Part shown: positions 1 through 8,466 of the stretch, piece by piece | How positions within the stretch are numbered: the stretch's first letter is position 1 | How the letters are laid out: each line of letters starts with the position of its first letter | NCBI GenBank assembly: GCA_024637315.1 | Contig: JAGXFH010000007.1 | Coordinates: forward strand, 1 to 43,562 | Direction of reading: 5' to 3' | Origin: Brevirhabdus sp. | Lineage (GTDB): Bacteria > Pseudomonadota > Alphaproteobacteria > Rhodobacterales > Rhodobacteraceae | DNA length: 43,562 nt | Notes under the pieces: generated by a model | The model's database searches: none | What the model saw: only the letters and a program-made list of their open reading frames with translations | What the model was told of the DNA's origin: nothing | Made by a program: the position numbers and the translations under genes

Positions 1-141
1 GATGCCATGGGCCTACGCCCCGACTGACATCACCTCAGAATGAGCTCGTCCGGGACTCCCCGGCGAGCTCGTGGACATGCACCCCGAAGGCAAAACCGCT
101 GAACTCAATCGAAATATCAATGGGGTGGAGACGGCGCTTAC
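1..141. mobile_element. End of an IS66-family-like insertion sequence (rest lies left of window)
   Basis: The parE reading frame stops being ParE-like at about position 142. Read on the minus strand the foreign DNA begins with GTAAGCGCC, and IS66-family inverted repeats characteristically begin GTAAG. The remaining 141 bp carry no complete gene, so this would be one terminus with the transposase genes outside the window. The family call rests only on the tip sequence and the abrupt loss of ParE similarity. Confidence 0.5.
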
Positions 142-217
142 CCCATTTTCTGACGCCGTATTGGTGGATTCCCACCAGGTCATCCTGGGCCTCGTCAGAT
201 AACTTATAGTTCCCCAT
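142..217 (-). pseudogene. parE: ParE-type toxin, 5' fragment cut by IS end
   Basis: About 25 codons remain (MGNYKLSDEAQDD then IHQYGVRKW), matching the N-terminus of RelE/ParE-superfamily toxins, which are usually 95-100 residues. The frame then runs into IS-like DNA and stops at about 35. The proposed ATG at 217 overlaps the end of parD by 14 bp, the usual coupling; a GTG at 232 is also possible. The catalytic C-terminal half is missing, so no active toxin is expected. Confidence 0.7.
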
Positions 218-455
218 TCTGGCGAAGCTCACTTTTTGATTTTGCCAGGATCTGTTCCGGTGTTTTTACCGAGAACCCGCGCTGTTCTGCGCGAACGAGC
301 TTGGCTCGGATTTCTTCCACGCCGCTCTCGATCTCGCGCATTCGGCGCAGAGCGTCGTTAACCGCCTCTGTATGAGTTTTGAACTCACCGCTGTCGATAC
401 GACCCTGTAGCCAAGAATGATTTGGTTCGCTGATGGTGATGGTTTGTCGCGGCAT
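204..455 (-). CDS. parD: ParD-family antitoxin
   Basis: An 83-residue protein. Residues 1-45 (MPRQTITISEPNHSWLQ, then RIDSGEFKTHTEAVNDALRRM) fit a ribbon-helix-helix DNA-binding domain, and the charged C-terminal half would wrap the toxin. ParD neutralises ParE, a gyrase poison, and represses its own operon. ATG at 455 is chosen over the longer frame because AAGGAGA lies just upstream and the ParD family starts here. A perfect operator palindrome and a good promoter precede it. The partner toxin is truncated, so this is now an orphan antitoxin. Confidence 0.88.
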   Translation of the reverse strand: MPRQTITISEPNHSWLQGRIDSGEFKTHTEAVNDALRRMREIESGVEEIRAKLVRAEQRGFSVKTPEQILAKSKSELRQNGEL

Positions 456-473
456 GTTGGTCTCCTTTTGATC

Positions 474-509
474 TGGTGCGATTATGCACCAAAATCGACC
501 AGCTGCCAA
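474..509 (-). promoter_or_regulatory. parDE promoter with overlapping operator
   Basis: On the minus strand a -35 TTGGCA (complement of 504-509) and a -10 CATAAT (complement of 481-486) are separated by 17 bp. A perfect palindrome TGGTGC-N6-GCACCA (474-491) covers the -10 box. This is the expected geometry for autorepression by the ribbon-helix-helix antitoxin. Confidence 0.72.
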
Positions 510-559
510 CGTGAATATTTTCTCCACTATGAAAAATGCTATGAACAAGTGCAACCTAT

Positions 560-905
560 GCCCGCCGTACGGTGCGCTCGCTGACCCTGAACAGCCATAC
601 GATCTCCGGCACGGCGCGGCTTTCCTGATCTCTTATGCGCTGCACCTCGATCCTCTGCGTGGGTGACGGGGCAGGGATTGCCGCCGCCAATGCCGAGATC
701 GGTGAATCAGATGTGCGCGACATGCTGCCCGAGGCCATCGAAAAACGGTTCGGCATCTGCCGCGCCCCAGAGGTGATCGAGGCGCTGACCGACAACGGGA
801 GCGTATAAGCCGAAAAACAAATCCGCTTCTTCGTCCGCCAACTTAGCCTCGTCTTCCAAACAGCATACCGGCCCGTGGCGTCGGCAAGCCACATCGTGAA
901 GCCTT
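560..905 (+). pseudogene. Decayed IS3-family (IS2-group-like) transposase fragment
   Basis: Plus-strand translation gives GESDVRDMLPEAIEKRFG followed by RAPEVIEALTDNGSV, which resembles the DDE region of IS3-family OrfB (typically VRDMMLEAVE..FG..P..VEWLSDNGS.Y). A TAA follows at the DNGSV position and the similarity continues in shifted frames as RQLSLV-like and VKPYT-like pieces. There is no start codon, no OrfA and no clear end, so this is an inactive remnant. Confidence 0.6.
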
Positions 906-1520
906 ACACATAACCGCTTGAAGCCCAGCTCAACCGTTGAAAAGTCGCCTGATGTCGCGGGTGGTTGCAGACGTCGCGTCATCACCAGCGGAACTGGCGG
1001 AAGCGGTGCCTACACGGGTAGGGAAGGGTGGTCGGTTGCGCCTGCCTGTGACCGGTATCACGAAGTTGGCCACCGCCAGGCAATCTGCGCATGAACAAAA
1101 TTCGCTTATGGTCGACCCGTCAGCAGATGGACGAATGCGTCCAGCAGCGGTGAGTCCGTTTGGGGTTCGGACATTTCGGAGATTTGCGTAATGAGCAAAG
1201 ACCGACGTCTGCGAGCCAACAGTGCGCCGGACTGATGGCAAATCAGTCAGAAAATTATCTAAACTGATGTCCTGAACCTTGCCTGTCTCTAACCTGATCC
1301 AACATCTCTGCAACCGTCGGCAGAACTTTGCCCACCGGATTCAACCCCTGTTGTATCCTTTTGTCCAATGAAGCAAAGCCTTTATGAGGTTTCTTCCCGG
1401 CGGCAGACAGAAAAGCCTTCCTGTGCCGAAAAACACGTCTTGCACTCCAGAAGTTTGTTTTGATAGTCAAAAACTAATAGCGACCAAGGATCTTTCTTGA
1501 GCGTTCGAATATGATCTAGA
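906..1520. other. Non-coding stretch, no recognisable gene
   Basis: Open frames here (for example 937-1191 on plus, 930-1313 and 1255-1470 on minus) have no family signature and no good ribosome binding sites. The position between an IS3 remnant and the first intact gene suggests old insertion debris. I see no convincing functional element. Confidence 0.4.
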
Positions 1521-1524
1521 CTTT

Positions 1525-1541
1525 GGGAATTATCGATTCCC
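1525..1541 (+). promoter_or_regulatory. Small palindrome directly before a ribosome binding site
   Basis: GGGAAT-TATCG-ATTCCC forms a perfect 6-bp stem and is followed at once by the Shine-Dalgarno GGAGGTGG for the gene at 1554. It could be an operator or an RNA hairpin that modulates translation. The arrangement resembles the palindrome-before-RBS pattern of the 22-40 kb genes. Confidence 0.45.
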
Positions 1542-1553
1542 GGAGGTGGAACA

Positions 1554-1844
1554 ATGACGCCGAGAGATGCGCATCCCGTGATCCTGTTCGACGATCTCAA
1601 AGAAGAGATTGAACGAGGAGGGAATATTGAGCTTGTCCTGCCAGCCCGACAACCAGACGATGGTGTCTCAGATCGATGGCGTGTCTTTCTTGAGACAAAG
1701 GAAGGTGTACGCCACCAGCTCGTGCGGCCCAAAACCATCCGGCCCTACGAAATCAAGACTCCTAAAGGTCTCTTCAATTTCCTGCGCAGTCTCGGGATTA
1801 CGCAAATTTCCGTTCCCGTCCCGACATCGGACAGCAGCGGCTGA
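1554..1844 (+). CDS. Small protein of unknown function
   Basis: A 96-residue soluble protein (begins MTPRDAHPVILFDDLKEEIE) that I do not recognise. A strong Shine-Dalgarno GGAGGTGG lies 5 nt before the ATG, which supports expression. The first third is acidic, residues 58-75 contain VRPKTIRPYEIKTPKG, and no signal peptide or membrane segment is visible. It stands alone between insertion debris and the virB operon in the same orientation, with 420 bp before virB1, so it is probably not co-transcribed with virB. Confidence 0.6.
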   Translation: MTPRDAHPVILFDDLKEEIERGGNIELVLPARQPDDGVSDRWRVFLETKEGVRHQLVRPKTIRPYEIKTPKGLFNFLRSLGITQISVPVPTSDSSG

Positions 1845-2264
1845 ACACCAATGTCCGTCTGACGTTCAGCGCAAGCCGGGACAGCTTTCAGGGATAAGTG
1901 CTGCAGAGTCTGATCGTCCGGATCGAGGGGATCAAAACCAAAGCAACCCTGAAGAGAAACCTTCTGACGTCTGCGGTGACCATGGCCATCGCAGACGCTC
2001 TCCTGGCGTGAGGGAGTGGCTTGACGGATATGTAGCCGGAATTACGGTTCTCCGATATTTTGCGGCCATCCGGGCGTTCACCACCCATGTCGGCAAACTG
2101 TCAACGCCATGGACAAACGGGTGGCTCATCCCCCGGTTGAATATTTCGCCTGTCGCCGCAGGGACGGGCGTATTCATAATAGGTGGCGCCTCGTGGTCTA
2201 CCACGGCAGGTCCTGTCGCGTTGGTCGTCACTCTTCCGTTTTGGTGTCACGCGGGGATTGGCCT
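1845..2264. other. Intergenic region upstream of the virB operon
   Basis: This 420-bp gap has no supported gene. Frames on both strands lack ribosome binding sites and family signatures, and the in-frame extension of virB1 back to 2109 has no secretory character. By position it should hold the virB operon promoter, but I could not identify unambiguous -35/-10 boxes. Confidence 0.4.
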
Positions 2265-2948
2265 GTGATCCGGCTCGTGTCCTTCACATTATTGCTCGGC
2301 TTTGCACCTCTTGCGAGCCACGCCACTGTCTATGAGTTCACCCGCGACGGGCGCGTTATCGTCCGGCAATCCACGGGTCAGGCGACCAAGCCGCAGGCGC
2401 AGAGGGCCGCAACACGCCCCGTCCGTGTTGCGGCATCCCGCGCCGCGTACCGGGCGATGGCCGAAGAGACCGCCCTTCGTCATTCCGGCGGGGCAGGGCC
2501 GCGTCGTGCAGGGCTCGATGCGCTGACCTTTGCCCGTATCTTTGTCGAACTGATCCGCGCTGAAAGCGGATTCAATCCCCGGGCGCTGTCGCCAAAAGGC
2601 GCGCAGGGGCTGGGCCAGCTCATGCCGGGCACCGCCCGCCAGCTTGGTGTGCGTGATACCTGGGACCCGGCGCAGAACCTCGACGGTGCTGCGCGGTATT
2701 TCACCGCGCAGCTTGCACGCTTCGGCAACGTGTCCCTCGCGCTGGCTGCGTACAACGCCGGGCCGCACCGGGTCGTCGAATATGGCGGCGTCCCGCCGTT
2801 TCGCGAAACCCGCGCCTATGTCGCCAAGATTACTGCTGCATCCGGCCATGCGCCAGCGGCAGCCCCCACAACCCCGGTCCCGGCAGGGCTGCACTCCACG
2901 ATCTCCACTCAGAATACATCAAAGGACGTCTCCGTATGGCAATACTGA
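2265..2948 (+). CDS. virB1: VirB1-like lytic transglycosylase
   Basis: A periplasmic peptidoglycan lyase that locally opens the cell wall for assembly of the type IV secretion channel. The GTG at 2265 is chosen because it yields a signal peptide (IRLVSFTLLLGFAPLASHA, then TVYEF) that the longer frame from 2109 would bury. The SLT domain covers roughly residues 85-190, with the catalytic Glu in LIRAESGFNPRALS, then GAQGLGQLMPGTA and LALAAYNAGP. The 227-residue length is normal for VirB1. Its 3' end overlaps virB2 by 13 bp, marking the first cistron of the operon. Confidence 0.9.
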   Translation: MIRLVSFTLLLGFAPLASHATVYEFTRDGRVIVRQSTGQATKPQAQRAATRPVRVAASRAAYRAMAEETALRHSGGAGPRRAGLDALTFARIFVELIRAESGFNPRALSPKGAQGLGQLMPGTARQLGVRDTWDPAQNLDGAARYFTAQLARFGNVSLALAAYNAGPHRVVEYGGVPPFRETRAYVAKITAASGHAPAAAPTTPVPAGLHSTISTQNTSKDVSVWQY

Positions 2949-3220
2949 CTCACTCTCACCGACGCATTGCGGCGGTCGCAATGGCTCTGGCCGTTGTCTC
3001 GACCCCGGCACTGGCGCAGGACCTCTCGCCGCTCAACACCTTTTTCACAACGCTTGGGAACGCCCTGACGGGCACGACAGGCCGGGCACTTGGTCTTGTT
3101 GCACTTGCGGCAGTCGGTATCGTGTTCCTGACGGGACGCATGAACTGGGGCTTTGCCGCCTCGGTCGTGATCGGCCTTGTGATCCTGTTCGGTTCCGCGA
3201 CGATTCTGGCCGGTATCTGA
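2936..3220 (+). CDS. virB2: VirB2/TrbC-type major pilin
   Basis: A 94-residue pilin precursor. A cleavable leader (RRIAAVAMALAVVSTPALA) is followed by the mature chain with two hydrophobic helices at about residues 45-63 and 70-92 separated by a short GRMNWG loop, as in VirB2 pilins. AAAGGACG precedes the ATG inside the end of virB1. The product would polymerise into the conjugative pilus. The assignment rests on length, topology and position before virB3. Confidence 0.88.
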   Translation: MAILTHSHRRIAAVAMALAVVSTPALAQDLSPLNTFFTTLGNALTGTTGRALGLVALAAVGIVFLTGRMNWGFAASVVIGLVILFGSATILAGI

Positions 3221-3222
3221 AC

Positions 3223-3498
3223 ATGCAGAACCCGTGCTTTCTGGCGCTGACCCGACCGGTCTCGATCGCGGGACTGCCGATGACCTATGTTGTGATGCTT
3301 TTTCTGGTGGTTGTCGGCGGTTTCATCGCAACTTTGTCAATCGTGTGGATGCTGGCAAGCGCGGTGTTCGGCTATGCGGCGCTGCGTGCGCTTGCCAACT
3401 ATGACCCCCGGTTTCTCGACGTGATCTTTGTGACGCTCGCAAGGACACCACCGACCCCGACGTGGTTCAAGGGAAAGGGGCAGACCTACCGTGCTTGA
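3223..3498 (+). CDS. virB3: VirB3-like inner-membrane protein
   Basis: A 91-residue protein with the conserved opening (MQNPCFLALTRPVSIAGLP) and one or two hydrophobic segments (about residues 20-58) typical of VirB3, an inner-membrane component that works with the VirB4 ATPase. The start lies 2 nt after the virB2 stop. The 3' end overlaps virB4 by 8 bp, so translation is probably coupled. Confidence 0.9.
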   Translation: MQNPCFLALTRPVSIAGLPMTYVVMLFLVVVGGFIATLSIVWMLASAVFGYAALRALANYDPRFLDVIFVTLARTPPTPTWFKGKGQTYRA

Positions 3499-5845
3499 TA
3501 TGAAGCAAGGTCTCGGCCGCAAGGCCGTCGATCCGGCGGGCCTGACCCGCGAACACATGCTGGCCGCCTATCTGCCCTACGTCTGCGGTGTTGGCGATGA
3601 CGTCATCATGTTGCGGGATGGCGATGTGATGGCGTCTTTTGTGGTGGCGGGTATCGAGGCCGACACGGCTGACCAGACATTCGTCGATGATGTGGCGCGC
3701 GCGTTCGCGTCGACAGTGGCGCAGGCCCGGCCTGGCATCGCGTTCTATGTTCACCGGGTCTCTCATGAAACCTCGCCCGTGCTTCCGGCGGTTGAGGGCA
3801 ATGAGTTTGCAGAGCGGATCGACCGGCAATGGCAGGACATGATTGCACATGGCGGTCTGCGTGAGCGCGTCTCCATGGTTACAGTCGTTGTCCGCCCGAA
3901 AAGGCTGGCTGGGATCTGGGCAAAGATTACCGGCGGCTCGAAACGCGACCTTCGCGCCGAACGCAGCCGCCGGATCGACATCCTCAATGAAGTAACCAAC
4001 GATCTGATGCAGACCGTTGCGCCAACCCGGCCTGAACGGCTGACCCTATCGGACGGACGCTGGCTCGGGCTGTTGCGCGCTACGATCACCGGCAAGTATG
4101 ACCCTTTGACGCCGGGCGCGGCCTTTATCCCACTTGCCAACCTCTTGGTAAACAGCCGGGTCGATTTTCGCGGAGACAGCTTCATTTCTTTCGGTCTGGA
4201 TGAGGCCGATATGCGCTACGGCGCGATGTTCACCTTCAAGAAATACCCGACCCGGACATCGCCCGGCTTTCTCGACCGGATGGATCTTCCGGGCGACACG
4301 ATCGTCACACATTCCTTCACGCCGATGGATCTGGTGCCGGCACTCGGCCGCGTTCAGCGTACCGTGCGGCAGATGAGTGCGGCGGATGACGCGGCGCGTT
4401 CGGCGCAGGCCGAGCTGGTGGATGCCGCCGATGATCTGGCGTCCGGCCGGATCAGCTTCGGGCAGCATCAGGTGTCGATCATGGCTGTTGCGCGCACACC
4501 GCAGGAACTCGACGCGCTTTCGGCGGAAATCCGAACGCAAGCGCAGCGGGCGCTCGCAGTTGCGGTCCGTGAGGACATCGGTGCGCGCACCGCCTACTTT
4601 GCACAGCATCCGGGCAACTTCGCATTCCGCTCGCGGGATGCGATGATTTCCTCTGCCTGCTTCGCCGATTTTGCGTCCCTGCATACGTCGGGGCGCGGCC
4701 TTGTGCCGGGCACCGAGCCCTGGGGCGCACCGATCACCATTCTGCCAACCGAAGGGGGTGAGCCTTACCGCTTCAACTTCCACCTTCCGGGTGAACCGGG
4801 TGATCTTGCGGTCGGACATACGCTCGTCATCGGCCGTACTGGCTCGGGCAAGACGCTCGGCACCGCTTTCCTCTTGGCACAGGCGCAGCGCGTGTCTCCC
4901 CGCATCATTGCTTTTGACAAGGACCGCGGCATGGAATCCGCATTGCGCGCGCTCGGGGGCAGTTATTCGCCGGTGCAGATGGGGATCAAGACAGGTTTCA
5001 ATCCGTTTCGCTCGGAGGCGGATTTGCGCGGTGTCGGCTGGCTGACCGATTGGCTCGGCGCACTGCTGACCAATGATGCGCCGCCGCTCAGTCCGGTTCA
5101 GATCGAAGCTTTGTCTCAGGCTGCGCAGGCCAACGCGGAGTCCGATCCCTATCTGCAAACGCTGGCGCATTTCCTCAGCCAGTTGAACTCGGTCGACGAT
5201 GACGGCGATCTGTATTCCCGCCTCGGCCAATGGGATGATGGTCAGTATCATTGGCTGTTCTCGGGAACAGGTGCCGATCCGCTTGCTTTCGACAACCCTG
5301 TTACCGCCTTCGATCTGACTGAAATATTCGACAGCCCCGCCGTGCGCACCGCATGGCTCAGCTATGTCTTCCGGCGGATCGAGCGGACGGTCGAGGATGG
5401 TCGCCCGACGATCATCGTTCTCGATGAAGCCTGGAAGATGCTTGACGATGCGTATTTCCAGACCCGTCTCAAGGACTGGATGCTGACCATGCGGAAGAAA
5501 AACGTGGTCGTCGTCATGCTGACGCAGCGAGTGAGCCACATCGCCGAAAGTCAGGCCGGTGGTTCGATCTTTGAAAGTAGCGTCACTCAAATCCTGTTCC
5601 CGAACTCGAAGAACACACCTAGAGAGCTCGCTCCGCTCGATCTGACCGATCGTGAGGAAGCCTATCTCTGCACGTCGGCGGCGGGCGCGCGGTCTGCGCT
5701 GATCCGCTCGGGCGATGGCAGTACGGTTGTCGATTTCGATCTGTCTGCCCTGGGCTCGATGATGGGTGTTCTCGGTGCCGGTTCGATGGCGCAGGGCGCA
5801 GACGGGAATGAGGACGAAGACAGTTATTCAAAGGAGACTTATTGA
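3491..5845 (+). CDS. virB4: VirB4-family T4SS ATPase
   Basis: A 784-residue ATPase at the cytoplasmic base of the secretion channel, required for pilus biogenesis and substrate transfer. The CagE/TrbE/VirB N-terminal domain fills the first half. Walker A is GRTGSGKT (about residues 448-455) and Walker B is IIVLDEAW (about 640-647), followed by the MLTQRVSHIAES region. The GTG at 3491 overlaps virB3; an ATG three codons later at 3500 is an alternative. The stop overlaps the next ATG as TGATG. Length and motifs are normal for the family. Confidence 0.96.
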   Translation: MLDMKQGLGRKAVDPAGLTREHMLAAYLPYVCGVGDDVIMLRDGDVMASFVVAGIEADTADQTFVDDVARAFASTVAQARPGIAFYVHRVSHETSPVLPAVEGNEFAERIDRQWQDMIAHGGLRERVSMVTVVVRPKRLAGIWAKITGGSKRDLRAERSRRIDILNEVTNDLMQTVAPTRPERLTLSDGRWLGLLRATITGKYDPLTPGAAFIPLANLLVNSRVDFRGDSFISFGLDEADMRYGAMFTFKKYPTRTSPGFLDRMDLPGDTIVTHSFTPMDLVPALGRVQRTVRQMSAADDAARSAQAELVDAADDLASGRISFGQHQVSIMAVARTPQELDALSAEIRTQAQRALAVAVREDIGARTAYFAQHPGNFAFRSRDAMISSACFADFASLHTSGRGLVPGTEPWGAPITILPTEGGEPYRFNFHLPGEPGDLAVGHTLVIGRTGSGKTLGTAFLLAQAQRVSPRIIAFDKDRGMESALRALGGSYSPVQMGIKTGFNPFRSEADLRGVGWLTDWLGALLTNDAPPLSPVQIEALSQAAQANAESDPYLQTLAHFLSQLNSVDDDGDLYSRLGQWDDGQYHWLFSGTGADPLAFDNPVTAFDLTEIFDSPAVRTAWLSYVFRRIERTVEDGRPTIIVLDEAWKMLDDAYFQTRLKDWMLTMRKKNVVVVMLTQRVSHIAESQAGGSIFESSVTQILFPNSKNTPRELAPLDLTDREEAYLCTSAAGARSALIRSGDGSTVVDFDLSALGSMMGVLGAGSMAQGADGNEDEDSYSKETY

Positions 5846-5973
5846 TGCCGAAGATCATCGCAACGCTCGTTCTGGCAGCCCTGCTCGGTGGCTGTGCCAG
5901 CTACACGGAGCGCACCTCGCCCTGTGTCTGTAACTGGGAAGCCCTGAGTTCCCAAGAGGAGGCCGTCGTATGA
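5845..5973 (+). CDS. Small T4SS-associated lipoprotein (VirB7-like in type, not position)
   Basis: A 42-residue protein beginning MPKIIATLVLAALLGGCAS, a short lipoprotein signal with the lipidated Cys at residue 17, followed by a small periplasmic tail with two more cysteines (CVC). The ATG overlaps the virB4 stop and its own stop overlaps the virB5 start, so it is locked into the operon by translational coupling. VirB7 lipoproteins stabilise VirB9, but here the gene sits between virB4 and virB5, not next to virB8/B9. Functional equivalence is inference. Confidence 0.78.
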   Translation: MPKIIATLVLAALLGGCASYTERTSPCVCNWEALSSQEEAVV

Positions 5974-6683
5974 ACAGAACATTCCAGATCGCGTCCACTA
6001 TCGGTCTTGCGATCCTTGTGTCCACGGGCGCGGCGCGCGCACAAGGCGTGCCCGTTTTCGACGGAGCTTCCGTCGCCCAGGCGATCGCTCAGGTCAATCA
6101 GATGCGTCAGGACTACCAGAACCAGATTGAGCAGCTCACGAGCCTGAGGGATCAGCTTACGAGCATGACGGGCGACAAGGCAATCAGCGGCATCCTGAAC
6201 GCGGCCCCCGATGTCGCCGCGCGCGACTCGGCCGACAGCCTGTCCTCCATCATGTCGGGCGCGATGACCGGCTCGGCCATTCCCGGCAATTCCTCGGCGC
6301 TGACGGCGCGGATCGACGAGTTGAAGAGCACGTTCGATTTTCCCGACATCGACACATTTCTGTCCTCGACCACGCCGCAGGACCGGGCGCTGGCGACCCA
6401 GGCGGGTGCTGGCCTGACGGCGATTGCGACAGCCGAGGACACTTATGGCCGGGCCAACGCCTCGATGGGGCGGGTAAACCAGTTGATCGACGGGATCGAC
6501 GGCAATGCCGATCTCAAGGCGTCGGTGGATTACAACACGCGGATGATGGGCGAGCTTGCCGTCCTTCTGAACGAAAGCCTGCGGTTGCAGGCGACCTTTG
6601 CGAACACCGCCGGGACGAACGCGCTTCAGGACGCGCGGGATCGGGCGGCTCAACGAAAATTCATGCGCGTGGGGACACCGTGA
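5970..6683 (+). CDS. virB5: VirB5-like minor pilin
   Basis: A 237-residue secreted protein with a signal peptide cleaved near GAARA-QGVPVF. It is followed by a long helical region (AQAIAQVNQMRQDYQNQIEQ, about residues 36-60) and a C-terminal helical part, the architecture of VirB5/TrbF-type tip proteins that mediate pilus adhesion. ATG at 5970 overlaps the lipoprotein stop by 4 bp. Its stop overlaps the next gene's ATG. Position after virB4 supports the call. Confidence 0.88.
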   Translation: MNRTFQIASTIGLAILVSTGAARAQGVPVFDGASVAQAIAQVNQMRQDYQNQIEQLTSLRDQLTSMTGDKAISGILNAAPDVAARDSADSLSSIMSGAMTGSAIPGNSSALTARIDELKSTFDFPDIDTFLSSTTPQDRALATQAGAGLTAIATAEDTYGRANASMGRVNQLIDGIDGNADLKASVDYNTRMMGELAVLLNESLRLQATFANTAGTNALQDARDRAAQRKFMRVGTP

Positions 6684-7093
6684 TGCGAACTCTTCTGCTG
6701 GCGGTTGCCGCCACCCTCACCCTCGGCGCTCCTATGGCTCAGGCCTATGGCGGATCGTTCCTATGCGAAGATCAGATGGACATGGACCAAGACGAGGCAA
6801 GGGCGATCTCGGGCAGAAACAACGGGTTGTTCAAAATTCTGATGGAATACCGGGAGAGGTGGGACGCCGAGTATCAAAGACAGCAATGTGAAGCGTTTGC
6901 CGCCGGCGAGCCCTACGACATTTCCTGCCTGAATGACCGGCGCGACTGGGATGCGATCAAGGCGATGGTGCCGAGCGAATATTTTGGCATGTCGAACGTG
7001 GATCTGAACCCGCATTATCAGGACCTCCAGATGGCCGATGACGGAATCAAGGATGCAATTGCCTATTGCCGCAGCGTCGGCGCGATCAAGTAA
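6683..7093 (+). CDS. Periplasmic T4SS-operon protein of unknown function
   Basis: A 136-residue protein with a clear signal peptide (RTLLLAVAATLTLGAPMAQA, then YGGSF). The mature part contains four cysteines (FLCEDQ, QQCEAF, ISCLND, AYCRSV) that could form two disulfides. The start overlaps the virB5 stop as TGATG; a GTG one codon earlier is possible. It lies between virB5 and virB6, where some systems encode an exclusion protein or a pilus accessory. I do not recognise the family, so a role in transfer is inferred only from the operon. Confidence 0.75.
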   Translation: MRTLLLAVAATLTLGAPMAQAYGGSFLCEDQMDMDQDEARAISGRNNGLFKILMEYRERWDAEYQRQQCEAFAAGEPYDISCLNDRRDWDAIKAMVPSEYFGMSNVDLNPHYQDLQMADDGIKDAIAYCRSVGAIK

Positions 7094-7108
7094 GAGGACC
7101 GACGACCG

Positions 7109-8401
7109 ATGGCAACTTTCGTTGAAAATACCTTGAACGATGTCGATACGGCGATCCTCGACTATGCGCAGAGCAGCTTCTCTGCGTTCGCCGGTCCGAT
7201 AGCGACTGTGTTTCAGTTGATGGGCGTCGTCGGCATCTCTTTCATTGCACTCAACGCCCTTGTCCAGTGGGTCCCTATCCGGGTCAGCGACTATCTCAAA
7301 TGGGGGTTGCGCTACGTTATTCTGACCGCCGTCGCGACGAGCTGGGCGCAGTTCGCTCCGATCTACAATATTGTCACCAATGTGCCGGCAGAACTCGGTG
7401 CAAGCCTGATGGGTATGGTCAACGCACCAAACCTGAACGGTGCTTTCGACCAGATGATTACCACGCTATTCGAGTTCTCGGACAGGCTGTCCGACGAGGC
7501 GTCTTATTTCTCCATCAGCATGGCGGCGATCGTGGTCTGGATCATCGGCGGATTGATGGCAGCGGCGGCGATCATCGTCATCGCGCTTGGCAAAATCGGT
7601 CTGGGTATGGCGATCGCGCTCGCTCCGATCTTCATTCCGGCGCTGATGTTCCGCGCCACGTCCAACCTGTTTGAGAGCTGGGTCCGCTTCACCATCGGGT
7701 TCGCGCTTATTCCGCTGGTCATGGCCGGCGTCGTCGGCGCCGTGGTCGGTATCGGTCAGGGCATGATCGGTCAGGCAGAATCTGCAACAGCATTGGAAAA
7801 TGCTTCCGGGTTCCTGATCGTTGGGGTCGGCGCCGTCTTCATGACCCTGATGGTGCCGACCCTTGTCAATGGCCTCTCTGGCACGATCACCGCGACGGCC
7901 AACGGTGTGGCGATGGCGATGGGCGGCACAGGTCTGGCGGTCGGGGGCGCCGCAGCTGGGATTGCCGGAGCACGCGCTCTCAAACAGGCAACAGCACCGG
8001 CTGCCAAAGCCGAGCTCGGTGCCTGGGCGGCCGGCAGGGACGCCAGGGCCGATGGCGGTAGCGCAGTGGAAGCGCGAAGCGCCGAACGCCTTCGTCAGAA
8101 GGGTATCCGGCAGAAATACGCAAGCGGACACGCTGAATACAACGCCTATCACGGCAAGCAATCAAGCCGATTTGATCGCTTCAAGGCTGCCAATGCCGGT
8201 CAGCGCCATGAAAACCGGGTATCGCCTTTACAGCGCAGGTCGCCGCCCCCGGCAGACACTCCGCCACCCAAGTCAGGCGGATCATCGGGCAGGACGGGCG
8301 GCATGCCAGCTCCCGACCGTCCAAGGATCGCGTGGACTCCATCCAAAAAAGACCTGCCGGCGTCTCCGCCGCCGCCCAATCGGCCCAAACCCAAGTCCTG
8401 A
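7109..8401 (+). CDS. virB6: VirB6/TrbL-type polytopic membrane protein
   Basis: A 430-residue inner-membrane channel component. Hydrophobic segments include ATVFQLMGVVGISFIALNAL, the pair around residues 140-165 (WIIGGLMAAAAIIVIALG), a segment near 190-215 and the VGVGAVFMTLMVPTLV segment, consistent with 5-6 helices. The C-terminal 130 residues are a hydrophilic, Pro/Lys-rich cytoplasmic tail, a common variable feature of this family. AGAGGA precedes the ATG. A 65-bp gap with no gene separates it from virB8, so no conventional virB7 is present here. Confidence 0.92.
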   Translation: MATFVENTLNDVDTAILDYAQSSFSAFAGPIATVFQLMGVVGISFIALNALVQWVPIRVSDYLKWGLRYVILTAVATSWAQFAPIYNIVTNVPAELGASLMGMVNAPNLNGAFDQMITTLFEFSDRLSDEASYFSISMAAIVVWIIGGLMAAAAIIVIALGKIGLGMAIALAPIFIPALMFRATSNLFESWVRFTIGFALIPLVMAGVVGAVVGIGQGMIGQAESATALENASGFLIVGVGAVFMTLMVPTLVNGLSGTITATANGVAMAMGGTGLAVGGAAAGIAGARALKQATAPAAKAELGAWAAGRDARADGGSAVEARSAERLRQKGIRQKYASGHAEYNAYHGKQSSRFDRFKAANAGQRHENRVSPLQRRSPPPADTPPPKSGGSSGRTGGMPAPDRPRIAWTPSKKDLPASPPPPNRPKPKS

Positions 8402-8466
8402 CGATCCACCACAACTGCAATGATCTGTGACGCCCCCGAGTCGCAACCCGCTAGGAGTCTGCCAAA

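Noticed and set aside
930-1313. Conserved-looking frames on both strands at about 0.9-1.3 kb
   Set aside because: Neither has a ribosome binding site or recognisable domain, and they lie in IS debris.
4046-5590. 514-codon minus-strand frame opposite virB4
   Set aside because: It lies wholly inside virB4, has no ribosome binding site or family signature, and is an antisense shadow of GC-rich codons.
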